A DNA stretch of 64,000 nucleotides. Source: Actinomyces glycerinitolerans (GTDB lineage: Bacteria > Actinomycetota > Actinomycetes > Actinomycetales > Actinomycetaceae). Position 1 is the first letter of the stretch, and each line of letters begins with the position of its first letter. The DNA lies in contig NZ_FQTT01000014.1 in NCBI RefSeq assembly GCF_900098745.1, positions 1-64,000 of the forward strand. The letters run 5' to 3'. This document shows, piece after piece, positions 34,889 through 43,759 of this stretch. The notes beneath the pieces are model-generated. The model was given only the letters and a program-made list of their open reading frames with translations, was not told where the DNA came from and did not search any database. Position numbers and translations under genes: made by a program.

Positions 34889-35830
34889 TCAGAAGTAGCC
34901 TTCGCGCTTGCGGTCCTCCATGGCGGACTCCGACAGGCGGTCGTCGGCCCGGGTGGCACCACGCTCGGTGAGTGTGGAGGCGGCCACCTCGACGGCGATC
35001 TCGTGGTTGTTGGCCGCCGTCGAGTCCACGGCGCCGGTGCAGGACATGTCGCCCACGGTGCGGTAGCGCACGGTGCGGGTGGTGATGGTCTCGCCCTCCT
35101 GCGGCTGGGTCACCGGGGTGACGGCGAGCCACATGCCGTCGCGCGAGAAGACCTCCCGCCGGTGCGCGTAGTACAGGCTTGGCAGGACGATGTCCTCGCG
35201 CTCGATGTAGCGCCACACGTCCAGTTCGGTCCAGTCGGACAGGGGGAAGACGCGCAGGTGCTCGCCGGGGGAGTGACGCAGGTTGAGCAACCGCCACAAC
35301 TCGGGGCGCTGGTTGCGGGGATCCCACTGCCCGAACTCATCCCGCAGGGAGACGATGCGCTCCTTGGCGCGCGACCGCTCCTCGTCGCGGCGGGCGCCGC
35401 CGATGACGCCGTCGAAGCCCTCGGCGCGGATGGTGTCCAGCAGCGGGCGGGTCTGCAGCGGGTTGCGGGTGCCGTCCGGGCGTTCGCGCAGGCGGCCGTC
35501 GTCGATGTAGTCCTGCACCCGGGCGACGAGCAGGCGCGCTCCAGCGGCGGCGACCGTCGCGTCACGGTAGGCGAGCACCTCGGGGAAGTTGTGGCCGGTG
35601 TCCACGTGCAGCAGGGGGAAGGGCAGCGGCGCCGGCCAGAAGGCCTTGCGGGCCAGGTGCAGGATGACCACGGAGTCCTTGCCGCCCGAGAACAGCAGCA
35701 CCGGGCGCCGGCATTCGGCGATCACTTCACGGATGATGCCGATCGCCTCGGACTCGAGGGCGTCGAGGTGATCCGCAGGGGCGCTGGTAACGCCGGTAAC
35801 GCCGGTAACGCTGTCTGTGGCTGTGGTCAT
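34889..35830 (-). CDS. cysD: Sulfate adenylyltransferase subunit 2
   Basis: 313 aa. It makes APS from ATP and sulfate with CysN. The PP-loop is LLFSGGKDSVVILH, followed by HVDTGHNFPEVLAYRD, GGARRDEERSRAKER and FPLSDWTELDVWRYI, all typical. The C-terminus ends SAMEDRKREGYF as in most CysD. The start is the ATG at 35830; residues 2-20 include a short T-G-V-T repeat (VTGVTGVT) from a GGTAACGCC tandem repeat at 35790-35815. It is 53 bp after cysH. Confidence 0.96.
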   Translation of the reverse strand: MTTATDSVTGVTGVTSAPADHLDALESEAIGIIREVIAECRRPVLLFSGGKDSVVILHLARKAFWPAPLPFPLLHVDTGHNFPEVLAYRDATVAAAGARLLVARVQDYIDDGRLRERPDGTRNPLQTRPLLDTIRAEGFDGVIGGARRDEERSRAKERIVSLRDEFGQWDPRNQRPELWRLLNLRHSPGEHLRVFPLSDWTELDVWRYIEREDIVLPSLYYAHRREVFSRDGMWLAVTPVTQPQEGETITTRTVRYRTVGDMSCTGAVDSTAANNHEIAVEVAASTLTERGATRADDRLSESAMEDRKREGYF

Positions 35831-35883
35831 GGGGCTCTCCAATCGGTTCCGCGGTTTCGTGTTCGGGGCGTGCGGGGTGGCGG

Positions 35884-36750
35884 TCACAGGTGGATGCCGC
35901 ACTCGGTCTTGGCGAATCCGGCCCAGCGTCCGGAGCGGGGATCCTCGCCCGGGGCGACGCGCCGGGTGCAGGTCTCGCAGCCGATCGACGGGTAGCCGTC
36001 CGCCAGCAGTGGGTTGACGACGACGTCGTGCGCGGTCGCGTACTCCAGCAGGTCGTCGAAGCTCCAGGCCGCCAACGGGTTGAGCTTGACGATCCGGTGG
36101 TTCTCGTCGAAGGCGACCAGGGGCGCGTCGGCGCGGGTGGGGGAGTCCTCGCGGCGCAGGCCCGTGGCCCAGGCCTCGTAGCCGGACAGGGCGCGTGCCA
36201 GTGGTGCCACCTTGCGCAGGTAGCAGCACTTGGTGGGGTCGCGCTCATAGAGGCGCGGTCCGTACTCGGCGTCCTGCTGGGCGATGGTGAGCTCGGGCAG
36301 GACGTCTATGACGGTGACGTCCATGGTGCGGGCGACGGCGTCACGGGTCTGCTCGGTCTGGGGGAAGTGGAAGCCGGTCTCTAGGAACAGCGTGTCGACG
36401 CCGGGAATGCGGGAGGCTACGACGTGCGGCAGGACGGCGTCCGCCATGGAGCAGGCGACGGCCAGGGAGCCGGGAAAGGTCTCGGCCGCCCAGGCGACCA
36501 CCGCCTCGGCCGAGGCGTTCGAGCCCAACCGTGCGGCGCCGTCGGCGGCGATGCGCCGCAGTTCGGCCTCGCTGCGGCGGGGGGCCTGTGCGGAGCGAGG
36601 ACGGTTGGCGCCACGCGCGACGAGCCGGCCGTAGGGGTTGACGCCCGCAGGGGATGCCGTGGGGGCGGTCGCCGGGGCGCTGTCGGCCGTCAGGACGGGG
36701 ATGGTGGCTGCGCGCAGCCCGGCCAGGGGCGCGATACCTTCGGTACTCAT
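35884..36750 (-). CDS. cysH: Adenylyl-sulfate reductase (thioredoxin type)
   Basis: 288 aa. It reduces APS to sulfite. The iron-sulfur cysteines that separate APS from PAPS reductases are present: DPTKCCYLRK and GCETCTRR. The catalytic C-terminal ECGIHL is present too. The PP-loop-derived region reads SLAVACSMADAVLPHV. The first 60 residues are a non-conserved Ala/Pro-rich lead (TADSAPATAPTAS). The ATG overlaps the sir stop by 4 bp. Direct APS reduction explains the absence of APS kinase in the operon. Confidence 0.95.
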   Translation of the reverse strand: MSTEGIAPLAGLRAATIPVLTADSAPATAPTASPAGVNPYGRLVARGANRPRSAQAPRRSEAELRRIAADGAARLGSNASAEAVVAWAAETFPGSLAVACSMADAVLPHVVASRIPGVDTLFLETGFHFPQTEQTRDAVARTMDVTVIDVLPELTIAQQDAEYGPRLYERDPTKCCYLRKVAPLARALSGYEAWATGLRREDSPTRADAPLVAFDENHRIVKLNPLAAWSFDDLLEYATAHDVVVNPLLADGYPSIGCETCTRRVAPGEDPRSGRWAGFAKTECGIHL

Positions 36751-38468
36751 ACCAGTTCCTCCTGCGCTGCCCGCTGCGCCCACTGGGCGAAGGACTCTCC
36801 CGCGGTGCGCCCCGCGGCATAGCGGCGCACGACGCGTTCGATGTAGTCGGTCAGGTCGGTGGCGGCCACCTTCAGGCCGCGCACGGTGCGTCCCAGCTCG
36901 GCCTCCTCGTGGCCGGCCGACGCCAGGCCGCCTCCCAGATGCACCTGGAAGCCCGGTACCTGCTGGCCGTCGACGGTGATGATCTGCCCCTTGAGACCGA
37001 TGTCGGCGATCTGGATGCGGACGCAGGAGTTGGGGCAGCCGTTGACGCTGATGGAGATCCGCCGCTCCAGGTTGAGGTCCGCCAGGCGGGCGTCGAGCTC
37101 GGCGCCGACCCGCGCGGCCAGGGACTTGGTCTCCACGATCGCGAACTTGCAGAACTCCAGGCCGGTGCAGGCCAGCAGCGAGCGCGTGAACGGCCCCGGG
37201 TCCGGGTCGATGCCGAGCTCCCGCAGGCCAGCCACGGCCTCGTCCACGCGCTCGGCCGGCACGTCCAGCAGCAGGATGTTCTGCAGCGGGGTTGTGCGCA
37301 CTCGGTCCGAGCCGACCGTCTCCGCCAGGTCCGCCAGCCCCAGCATGGTGTCGCCGGACAGGCGGCCGACCGGCGGTATGCCGCCGATCCAGTAGTGTCC
37401 GTCCTTCTGCCGGTGGACGCCGATGTGGTCGGCCTCGCCCGCGGGTGGCGCGGGGGCGGGGCCGTCGGCCAGCTCGTAGCCCAGGTACTCCTCCTGCAGG
37501 ACGCGGCGGAACTTCTCCGGGCCCCACTCGGCCATGAGGAACTTCAGGCGGGCCTTGTTGCGCAGGCGGCGGTAGCCGTAGTCGCGGAAGAGCCGGATGG
37601 CGGCCCACCACACGTCGCTGACCTGGTCGGGCCGCACGAATGCGCCCAGGCGCTGCCCGAGAAATGGCGCGGTCGACAGGGCGCCGGCGATCCACAGGTC
37701 GTAGCCGGGACCGTACTCGGGATGGTTGACGCCCACGTAGGCGATGTCGTTGATCTCGTGGAGGATGTCCAGCGTGGGGGAGCCGGTGAAGGCCGTTTTG
37801 AATTTGCGGGGCAGGTTCGAGATCTCGGGGTTGCCGAGAAACGTGTCGCGGATCTGGGCCGCGGCGGCAGAGGGGTCGATGATCTCATCGGGGTCGATTC
37901 CGGCCACGGGGGAGACGAGGATCCCGCGCGGGGTGTCGCCGCAGGCCTCGATGGTGATCAGGCCGGCCTCCTCCAGTCGGCGCCACAGCTCCGGCACGGA
38001 CTCGATCTGGATCCAGTGCATCTGGAGGTTCTGTCGATCGGTGACGTCCAGGGTGCCGCGGGCGAACTCGTTCGACGCCCGGCCGAGGACGCGCATCTGC
38101 TTTACGGATAGGGACTGGCCGTCCATGCGCACCCGCTGCATGAAGTACCGGTCGGACAGCTCGGCGGGGCTGAGCTGGGCGGTGCGGCCCCCGTCAATGC
38201 CCTGCTTGCGCTGGGTGTACAGGCCCCACCAGCGAAAGCGCGTGTGGAGGTCGTCGTCCGGGATCGCGTCGAAGCCGGCGGCGGCGTAGGTGGACAGGAT
38301 GCGGTCGTGCGCGCCGAGCGGATCGCCGTCCTGCTTGACGACCTCGTTGGGGTTCAGGGGCTTGCGGCCGTCGATGCGCCACTGGCCGTTGGCGCGGCCG
38401 GCGCGCGGCGGGCGGATGGCGCGGCCGGCGCCGGCGTCGCTTGTGGGCGGGTTCTTGATCGGGCTCAT
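36747..38468 (-). CDS. sir: Ferredoxin-dependent sulfite reductase (siroheme, 4Fe-4S)
   Basis: 573 aa from the ATG at 38468, with GGAGGAG 3 nt upstream. It reduces sulfite to sulfide with six electrons. The cluster and siroheme ligands are CTGLEFC and GCPNSC. FRWWGLYTQRKQG and EACGDTPRG match the segments holding the Tyr-Cys pair known to be cross-linked in M. tuberculosis NirA, which argues for sulfite rather than nitrite reduction, as does the operon. It is the first structural gene, 180 nt downstream of a Cys-rich leader ORF. No ferredoxin or ferredoxin reductase gene is adjacent. Confidence 0.95.
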   Translation of the reverse strand: MSPIKNPPTSDAGAGRAIRPPRAGRANGQWRIDGRKPLNPNEVVKQDGDPLGAHDRILSTYAAAGFDAIPDDDLHTRFRWWGLYTQRKQGIDGGRTAQLSPAELSDRYFMQRVRMDGQSLSVKQMRVLGRASNEFARGTLDVTDRQNLQMHWIQIESVPELWRRLEEAGLITIEACGDTPRGILVSPVAGIDPDEIIDPSAAAAQIRDTFLGNPEISNLPRKFKTAFTGSPTLDILHEINDIAYVGVNHPEYGPGYDLWIAGALSTAPFLGQRLGAFVRPDQVSDVWWAAIRLFRDYGYRRLRNKARLKFLMAEWGPEKFRRVLQEEYLGYELADGPAPAPPAGEADHIGVHRQKDGHYWIGGIPPVGRLSGDTMLGLADLAETVGSDRVRTTPLQNILLLDVPAERVDEAVAGLRELGIDPDPGPFTRSLLACTGLEFCKFAIVETKSLAARVGAELDARLADLNLERRISISVNGCPNSCVRIQIADIGLKGQIITVDGQQVPGFQVHLGGGLASAGHEEAELGRTVRGLKVAATDLTDYIERVVRRYAAGRTAGESFAQWAQRAAQEELV

Positions 38469-38648
38469 GTCTCCTCCAGGCTGGTGGTGCATGAGCGTCC
38501 GGAGTCATCGTTTCGGGGACTCGCTCCGGATCGGTGCTATCAAGTGACCGCCGGCTGCTGGCCGGGAGTGATCCACTTGGTGCCGTGCGGCTCCGGACGC
38601 CTCAGTGCGCCGGATTCCGTGTACGGCTTAGCCGCAATGGTCAGGCGC
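38469..38648 (-). promoter_or_regulatory. Candidate attenuator region between the Cys-rich leader ORF and sir
   Basis: In mRNA order, GCGTCCGGAG (38600-38591) can pair over 10 bp with CTCCGGACGC (38504-38495). An intervening TCCGGAG (38530-38524) can pair with the same 3' segment over 7 bp, so two structures exclude each other close to the sir ribosome-binding site. A third hairpin (AAGTG/CACTT enclosing CCGGC/GCCGG, 38542-38578) lies between. No U-tract, so control could act on translation or through Rho. Confidence 0.5.
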
Positions 38649-38738
38649 TTAACAGGCCTGACAGCACATGACTCGGGTGGAGCGCAACCACGCCCCGCGG
38701 GACTCCGCGGCGGCGAGTAGGGGATGCGCTTGGGTCAT
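38649..38738 (-). CDS. Cysteine-rich leaderless leader peptide (29 aa) of the cys operon
   Basis: The minus strand from 38738 encodes a 29-residue ORF starting MTQAHPLLAAAE and ending RVMCCQAC, stop at 38649. Three of the last five codons are Cys (TGC TGT CAG GCC TGT). There is no Shine-Dalgarno; TAGTGT lies 7 nt before the ATG and TTGTCT 18 nt before that, so the transcript should start at or next to the ATG. This is the layout of the mycobacterial leaderless polycysteine ORFs that attenuate sulfur genes when Cys-tRNA is plentiful or scarce. Its position ahead of sir-cysH-cysD-cysN fits a cysteine sensor. The sequence is seen; the regulatory role is inferred. Confidence 0.7.
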   Translation of the reverse strand: MTQAHPLLAAAESRGAWLRSTRVMCCQAC

Positions 38739-38745
38739 GCGGCGC

Positions 38746-38775
38746 ACACTAGGGACGCGGCGGCGGGAAAGACAA
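38746..38775 (-). promoter_or_regulatory. Promoter of the cys operon leader
   Basis: On the minus strand the -35 is TTGTCT (38770-38775), the spacer 18 bp and the -10 TAGTGT (38746-38751). The -10 ends 7 nt before the leader ATG. Confidence 0.6.
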
Positions 38776-39315
38776 CCATGCGGTCGGATCGTGAGACGAC
38801 GTCTTGTCAGGTATTGGGATTACGGCTGTCGGCGGTTGACGTCGGCTGCCGAAGCACGGTCGGCCGCCGACGCTTCGGCACTTCCAACGACGCTTCGGCA
38901 CTTGGCATCAGCGCTTCGTACCCTTCGGTGACGGTTCGTACCCTGGAGTGCCGAACCGTCACCGGAGGGTACGAAGCGTCCACCGGAAAGTACGAACCGT
39001 CGGGTCAGGGTACCAAGCGTCGTCCCGCCGCTTAAGGGATCCCTACGGGAATTGCCACCCTACTGCGAGCCCCGCCCGTTACTTTGTGGGTAGTCGTGGG
39101 GAACCACCTCGCGGTTGGGCCAGCGGCGGCCGGCGCGGGTGTCTTGCTCCTGTCTTACCGAATGATCCGGGGGTGTCACCGGTGGTGGGCGGATGGGGAG
39201 GCGCTGATTAGGGGAACGGACCGAGGGGTTTTGCCTTGGAGTCCTTTCGCAGGCGTGGGTGCGGGATCAATCGTCCGAGGGCTGGCCACGTAGACGCCAA
39301 GTAAGGGAGCCTGTC
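38776..39315. other. Repeat-bearing intergenic region 3
   Basis: No supported gene between the cys promoter and the IS110 remnant. It contains the GACGGTTCG repeat cluster with a long palindrome (38868-39024). The rest (39025-39315) shows nothing recognisable. Confidence 0.55.
38868..39024. repeat. GACGGTTCG/GACGCTTCG repeat cluster, copy 2, with a 27-bp palindrome
   Basis: Units occur on both strands. Arms 38912-38938 and 38952-38978 pair at 26 of 27 positions around a 13-nt loop. CGAAGCGTCCACCGGAA is shared (inverted) with the cluster at 19122-19191. Confidence 0.8.
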
Positions 39316-39917
39316 ATGCAGGTTGACGATATCGAGGTCTTCGTCGGTTTCGGGCGTGGGCAAGGTCGAGCATGCCGAGGCCCGCGATGCGGCGGTGATC
39401 GCGGATGATGCCCGCACCATGCCCCACACGCTCAGGTCCATCAGCACTTCGGATGAGGACGCCGCATCCTTGTCGATGTTGACCGGTTTTGACCTGGAGC
39501 TGGCCCGCCAGCTCATCGCCCACCCGCGCCCAACGCGACGATGTCGCCGCCCGAGATAGTGGCCCTGGCGGGTGGCCCATCCTTCTTCTGCCCGGCCCCT
39601 GACCACCCGTGCCCCGGGGTGGGGGTCCCGGCCGCCGCTGTGTTCCTGGCCGAAACCGCGGGCAGAGCCTTCCCCACCGGCGCCCAGCTGGCCTCATACG
39701 CCGGCCTGACACCAGTCACCCGGCGGTCGGGGTCCTCCATCCGGGGTGAGGTGCGTCTCCCACGCGGGCAACAAGCGCCTCAAGCCAGCCATGTTCCTGT
39801 CAGCCTTCGCCTCACTGCGCTCCGACCCCACATCCCGCGCCTACTACGACCGCAAACGCGCCCAGGGCAAGCGCCTTCGGCCAAGCCCTCCTCGCACTCG
39901 CCCACCGCCGCTTGACA
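39316..39917 (+). pseudogene. Decayed IS110-family transposase
   Basis: Pieces of an IS110 transposase appear in order but in different frames. They are DIEVFVGF near 39325, then EARDAAVIADDARTMPHTLRSI and MLTGFDLELARQ (39370-39515), then VGVPAAAVFLAETAGRAFPTG and LASYAGLTPVTRRSGSSIRGE (39615-39750), then NKRLKPAMFLSAFASLRSDP and YYDRKRAQGKR (39770-39875). It is about half the usual length, so an internal deletion and several frameshifts have removed function. No ends were identified. Confidence 0.85.
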
Positions 39918-40006
39918 AACCACACAGGGGCCCCGCGATCCCGGGATGTGGCGAGGATGACGCCGTCTGGAGCCGCCCGGGGATGGCCGGGGGCGCGGTG
40001 CGCGGT

Positions 40007-40012
40007 TACACT
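40007..40012 (+). promoter_or_regulatory. Candidate -10 box of the ileS T-box transcript
   Basis: TACACT lies about 280 bp before ileS and just upstream of the T-box specifier region. A -35 is not obvious. Confidence 0.4.
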
Positions 40013-40018
40013 CACCGC

Positions 40019-40288
40019 CACAGGCGCCGACCCGGCCATCACCGGCGAGCCTCCGGAAGAACCGGGCCGCGTTCACATTTGGCGCGCGGCCCCCAGTAGA
40101 ACCGGACGGGACAGCCCGTCACAGCTGCGAATCGAGCGGCCCACCCCGGCACTGCCGGAGGGGCAAGCGAGGTGGTACCGCGGTGCGGCACCGCCGCCGG
40201 GTCATCGGCGGTCGGAGCGGCGTCGTCCTCGTGGATCCCGCGCCCCAACGGGCGCAAACGACTACGAGTGAGACGCGAGGCAAGACAA
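40019..40288 (+). promoter_or_regulatory. T-box riboswitch of ileS
   Basis: It contains the T-box core GGTGGTACCGCGG at 40171-40183, whose TGGT pairs with the tRNA acceptor end. Upstream is a specifier-type segment GGCCATCACCGGCGAGCC with ATC (Ile codon) at 40038-40040 followed by GGAAGAACCGGGCC. A short stem I and no U-tract terminator before the ATG match the translational ileS T-boxes known in actinobacteria. Uncharged tRNA-Ile should expose the ileS start site. The 3' limit is not certain. Confidence 0.88.
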
Positions 40289-43200
40289 ATGGCCGAAGAG
40301 CCCACCGGCACCCAGCACGCGGGCGCCGCCTTCTACCCCCTGCACCGCCCCGGCCAGAAGGTCGAGCCGTCCCCCTCCTTCCCGGCGATTGAGAAGGACG
40401 TCCTGGACTACTGGAAGCAGGACGGCACCTTCCAGGCCTCCATCGATGCCCGCCCCGCGCTGGACGACAACGGCCACTCCAACGAGTTCGTCTTCTACGA
40501 CGGTCCGCCCTTCGCCAACGGTCTGCCCCACTACGGCCACCTGCTGACCGGCTACGTCAAGGACGCGGTCGGCCGCTACCAGACGCAGCGGGGCTGCCGC
40601 GTCGAGCGCCGCTTCGGCTGGGACACGCACGGCCTGCCCGCCGAGCTGGAGGCGCAGCGCGAGCTCGGCATCGACGACGTCACCGAGATCACCCGCCCCG
40701 GCGGGCTGGGCATCGAGAAGTTCAATGAGGCCTGCCGCACCTCCGTGCTGCGCTACACCAAGGAGTGGGAGGACTACGTCACCCGCCAGGCCCGCTGGGT
40801 GGACTTCGAGAATGACTACAAGACCCTCGACCCCACCTACATGGAGTCGGTCATGTGGGCCTTCAAGACCCTGTACGACAAGGGCCTGGCCTACCAGGGC
40901 TACCGGGTGCTGCCCTACTGCTGGCACGACCGCACGCCGCTGAGCAACCACGAGCTCAAGATGGATGACGACGTCTACCAGGACCGTCAGGACAACACCG
41001 TCACGGTGGGCCTGCGCCTGGAACGGCGCCTGGATGACACCCACCCCGACGCCGCCCCGGAGCTGGCGCTGATCTGGACCACCACCCCGTGGACCCTGCC
41101 GTCCAACTCCGCCGTCGCCGTCGGCCCCGACGTCGACTACGTGACCGTCCGGGTGGACGCCGACCTCGACTCCCCGGTCGCCGGGCAGGATGTGCTGCTC
41201 GCCCGCGACCTGCTGGGCGCCTACGCCCGCGAGTTGGGTGAGGACCCGCAGGTGCTGGCCACCTACAAGGGGACCGACCTGGTCGGCGTGCGCTACGTGC
41301 CCATCTACGACTACTACGACGACGCCGCCCACCGCGCGGAGGGCGCCGCCCCCGGGCCGGCGGCCTGGCAGATCATCACCGCCGACTACGTCACCACCAC
41401 CGAGGGCACCGGCCTGGTGCACCTGGCGCCCGCCTTCGGTGAGGACGACATGTACTCCTGCCAGCCCTACGGCATCGGCACGGTCATCCCCGTCGACGAC
41501 GGCGGCGTGTTCACCAGCGAAGTCCCCGACTACGCCGGCATGCACATCTTCGACGCCAACAAGCCGGTCATCACCGACCTGCGCGACGGCACCGGCCCGC
41601 TGGCCCGCCGCGAGGCGGCCGTGCGCGCCGTACTGGTGCGCCAGCAGTCCTACGTGCACTCCTACCCGCACTGCTGGCGCTGCCGCAAGCCGCTGATGTA
41701 CAAGGCCGTCTCGAGCTGGTTCGTGAAGGTCACCGCCATCCGCGACCGCATGGTCGAACTCAACCAGGAGATCACCTGGGTGCCCGGGCATGTCAAGGAC
41801 GGCATCTTCGGCAACTGGCTGGCCGGCGCCCGCGACTGGTCCATCTCCCGCAACCGCTTCTGGGGCTCCCCCATCCCCGTGTGGGTGAGCGACGACCCGG
41901 CCTACCCGCGCACCGACGTGTACGGGTCCTTCGCGGAGCTGGAGCGCGATTTCGGCGTGGAGGTCAAGGATCTGCACCGGCCCTTCATCGACACGCTGGT
42001 GCGCCCCAACCCGGACGACCCGACCGGCAAGTCCATGATGCGCCGCATCCCCGACGTGCTGGACTGCTGGTTCGAGTCCGGCTCCATGCCCTTCGCCCAG
42101 GTGCACTACCCGTTCGAGAACGTGGACTGGTTCGAGTCGCACAACCCGGGCGACTTCATCGTGGAGTACGTCGGCCAGACCCGCGGCTGGTTCTACACGC
42201 TGCACGTGCTGGCCACCGCCCTGTTCGACCGGCCCGCCTTCACCACCTGCGTCTCCCACGGCATTCTGTTGGGCAACGACGGGGCGAAGATGAGCAAGTC
42301 CCTGCGCAACTACCCCGACGTCCAGCAGGTCTTCGACCGCGACGGCGCCGACGCCATGCGCTGGTTCCTGCTGTCCTCCCCGGTGGTGCGCGGCGGCAAC
42401 CTGTCCGTCACCAACAAGGCCATCCGCGACACGGTGCGCCAGGTGATGCTGCCGCTGTGGAACACCTGGTACTTCTTCGCCCTGTACGCCGCCCAGGCGG
42501 GGGACGCGGGGGCCTGCTACCTCACCGACGGCGTGGACCTGGCCGACGCCTCGTTGTTCGGCCGCAAGGGCTCCCTCGACGTGATGGACCGCTACATCCT
42601 GGCCCGCACCAAGGACCTGACCGACACCGTGGCCGCGCAGCTGGACGCCTACGACGTCACCGGCGCCACCCACACGGTGCGCGAGTTCATCGACGTGCTT
42701 ACCAACTGGTACCTGCGCACCTCCCGGTCGCGGTTCGTGGACGGCGGCGCCGAAGTCGCGCGCCCCGCCTTCGACACGCTCGCCACCGTGCTGCGCGTCT
42801 TGACGCAGGTGATGGCGCCCCTGGCCCCGCTGACGGCGGAGGAGATCTACCGCGGCCTGACCGGGGAGCGCTCCGTGCACCTGACCGACTGGCCGGTCCT
42901 GCCCGAGCATGTGGCCGACGGCGCCCTGGTGGACGCCATGGATCAGGCGCGCGACGCGGTGTCCGCCGCGCTGAGCCTGCGCAAGGCCGACAAGCTGCGC
43001 GTACGCCAGCCGCTGCGGACCCTGACCATCGCCACCTCCGACCCGGCGGGCCTGGCGCCGTTCACGGCCCTGATCGCCGACGAGGTCAACGTCAAGCAGG
43101 TGCGGGTGCTGGACGCCGCCGACGCCGGCTACGAGCTGACCGAGGAGCTGACCCTCAACCCGCGCGCCTTCGCCCCGCAGGTGCGCAAGTTGACCTCGAA

Positions 43201-43648
43201 GCTGTTCACCGCCGTCAAGGCGGGGGAGTGGGAGGTCACCGAGGACGGCGACGTTCGCTTCGACACGGTTCTGCTCGACGGCTCCCCGGTGGTGCTGGAG
43301 GCGGAGGACTCCGCCTTCACGCTGTCCACACGCATCGAGGTGCACGACGACGCCCTGTCCGCCACCGTGCTGCCCTCGGGCGCCTTCGTGGTGCTGGACA
43401 CGGCGCTCGACGACGACCTGGAGGCCGAGGGCTGGGCCCGCGACCTGGTGCGGCTGCTGATGGATGAGCGCAAGGCCACCGGCCTGAACGTCGGCGAGCC
43501 GGCGCGCGCCACCTTGACGATCCCGGCGGACAAGAACGCCTGGACCGGCGCCCACCTGGACCTGATCAAGCGCGAGGTCAGTTGTGTGGACCTGCAAGTG
43601 ATCACCGCCGACGTGGACACCCCCAGCGCCACCGTGGCGCGGGCCTGA
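40289..43648 (+). CDS. ileS: Isoleucyl-tRNA synthetase
   Basis: 1119 aa from [12 protein letters not shown]; the upstream in-frame region is T-box RNA, so the longer frame is rejected. Class I enzyme with HIGH motif HYGH at 81-84 ([14 protein letters not shown]) and KMSKS in [11 protein letters not shown]. The editing domain has [11 protein letters not shown]. Length, HYGH and [13 protein letters not shown] fit the eukaryote-like IleRS2 class, whose members generally tolerate mupirocin. It sits behind a T-box and in front of a strong hairpin, so it is a single-gene unit. Confidence 0.96.
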   Translation: MAEEPTGTQHAGAAFYPLHRPGQKVEPSPSFPAIEKDVLDYWKQDGTFQASIDARPALDDNGHSNEFVFYDGPPFANGLPHYGHLLTGYVKDAVGRYQTQRGCRVERRFGWDTHGLPAELEAQRELGIDDVTEITRPGGLGIEKFNEACRTSVLRYTKEWEDYVTRQARWVDFENDYKTLDPTYMESVMWAFKTLYDKGLAYQGYRVLPYCWHDRTPLSNHELKMDDDVYQDRQDNTVTVGLRLERRLDDTHPDAAPELALIWTTTPWTLPSNSAVAVGPDVDYVTVRVDADLDSPVAGQDVLLARDLLGAYARELGEDPQVLATYKGTDLVGVRYVPIYDYYDDAAHRAEGAAPGPAAWQIITADYVTTTEGTGLVHLAPAFGEDDMYSCQPYGIGTVIPVDDGGVFTSEVPDYAGMHIFDANKPVITDLRDGTGPLARREAAVRAVLVRQQSYVHSYPHCWRCRKPLMYKAVSSWFVKVTAIRDRMVELNQEITWVPGHVKDGIFGNWLAGARDWSISRNRFWGSPIPVWVSDDPAYPRTDVYGSFAELERDFGVEVKDLHRPFIDTLVRPNPDDPTGKSMMRRIPDVLDCWFESGSMPFAQVHYPFENVDWFESHNPGDFIVEYVGQTRGWFYTLHVLATALFDRPAFTTCVSHGILLGNDGAKMSKSLRNYPDVQQVFDRDGADAMRWFLLSSPVVRGGNLSVTNKAIRDTVRQVMLPLWNTWYFFALYAAQAGDAGACYLTDGVDLADASLFGRKGSLDVMDRYILARTKDLTDTVAAQLDAYDVTGATHTVREFIDVLTNWYLRTSRSRFVDGGAEVARPAFDTLATVLRVLTQVMAPLAPLTAEEIYRGLTGERSVHLTDWPVLPEHVADGALVDAMDQARDAVSAALSLRKADKLRVRQPLRTLTIATSDPAGLAPFTALIADEVNVKQVRVLDAADAGYELTEELTLNPRAFAPQVRKLTSKLFTAVKAGEWEVTEDGDVRFDTVLLDGSPVVLEAEDSAFTLSTRIEVHDDALSATVLPSGAFVVLDTALDDDLEAEGWARDLVRLLMDERKATGLNVGEPARATLTIPADKNAWTGAHLDLIKREVSCVDLQVITADVDTPSATVARA

Positions 43649-43673
43649 GGACCGAGCCGGGGGAGTACCATCC

Positions 43674-43715
43674 CGCCGCCGCCGACAGGAGGCCGAGCCC
43701 CTGTCGGCGGCGGCG
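43674..43715 (+). terminator. Hairpin terminator of ileS
   Basis: Arms 43674-43689 and 43700-43715 are perfect 16-bp complements with a 10-nt loop, 25 nt after the ileS stop. No U-tract. Confidence 0.7.
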
Positions 43716-43759
43716 CCATCTCAGCCACCCCAACCGCGCTCGCGGAAAGGACCCAAATA

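Noticed and set aside
38469-38738. SAM or other metabolite riboswitch upstream of sir
   Set aside because: I could not find a known riboswitch core, while a Cys-ending ORF with its own promoter explains the leader better.
40262-43597. 1111-codon frame antisense to ileS
   Set aside because: An artefact of high GC content; the sense strand encodes a full IleRS with all motifs.
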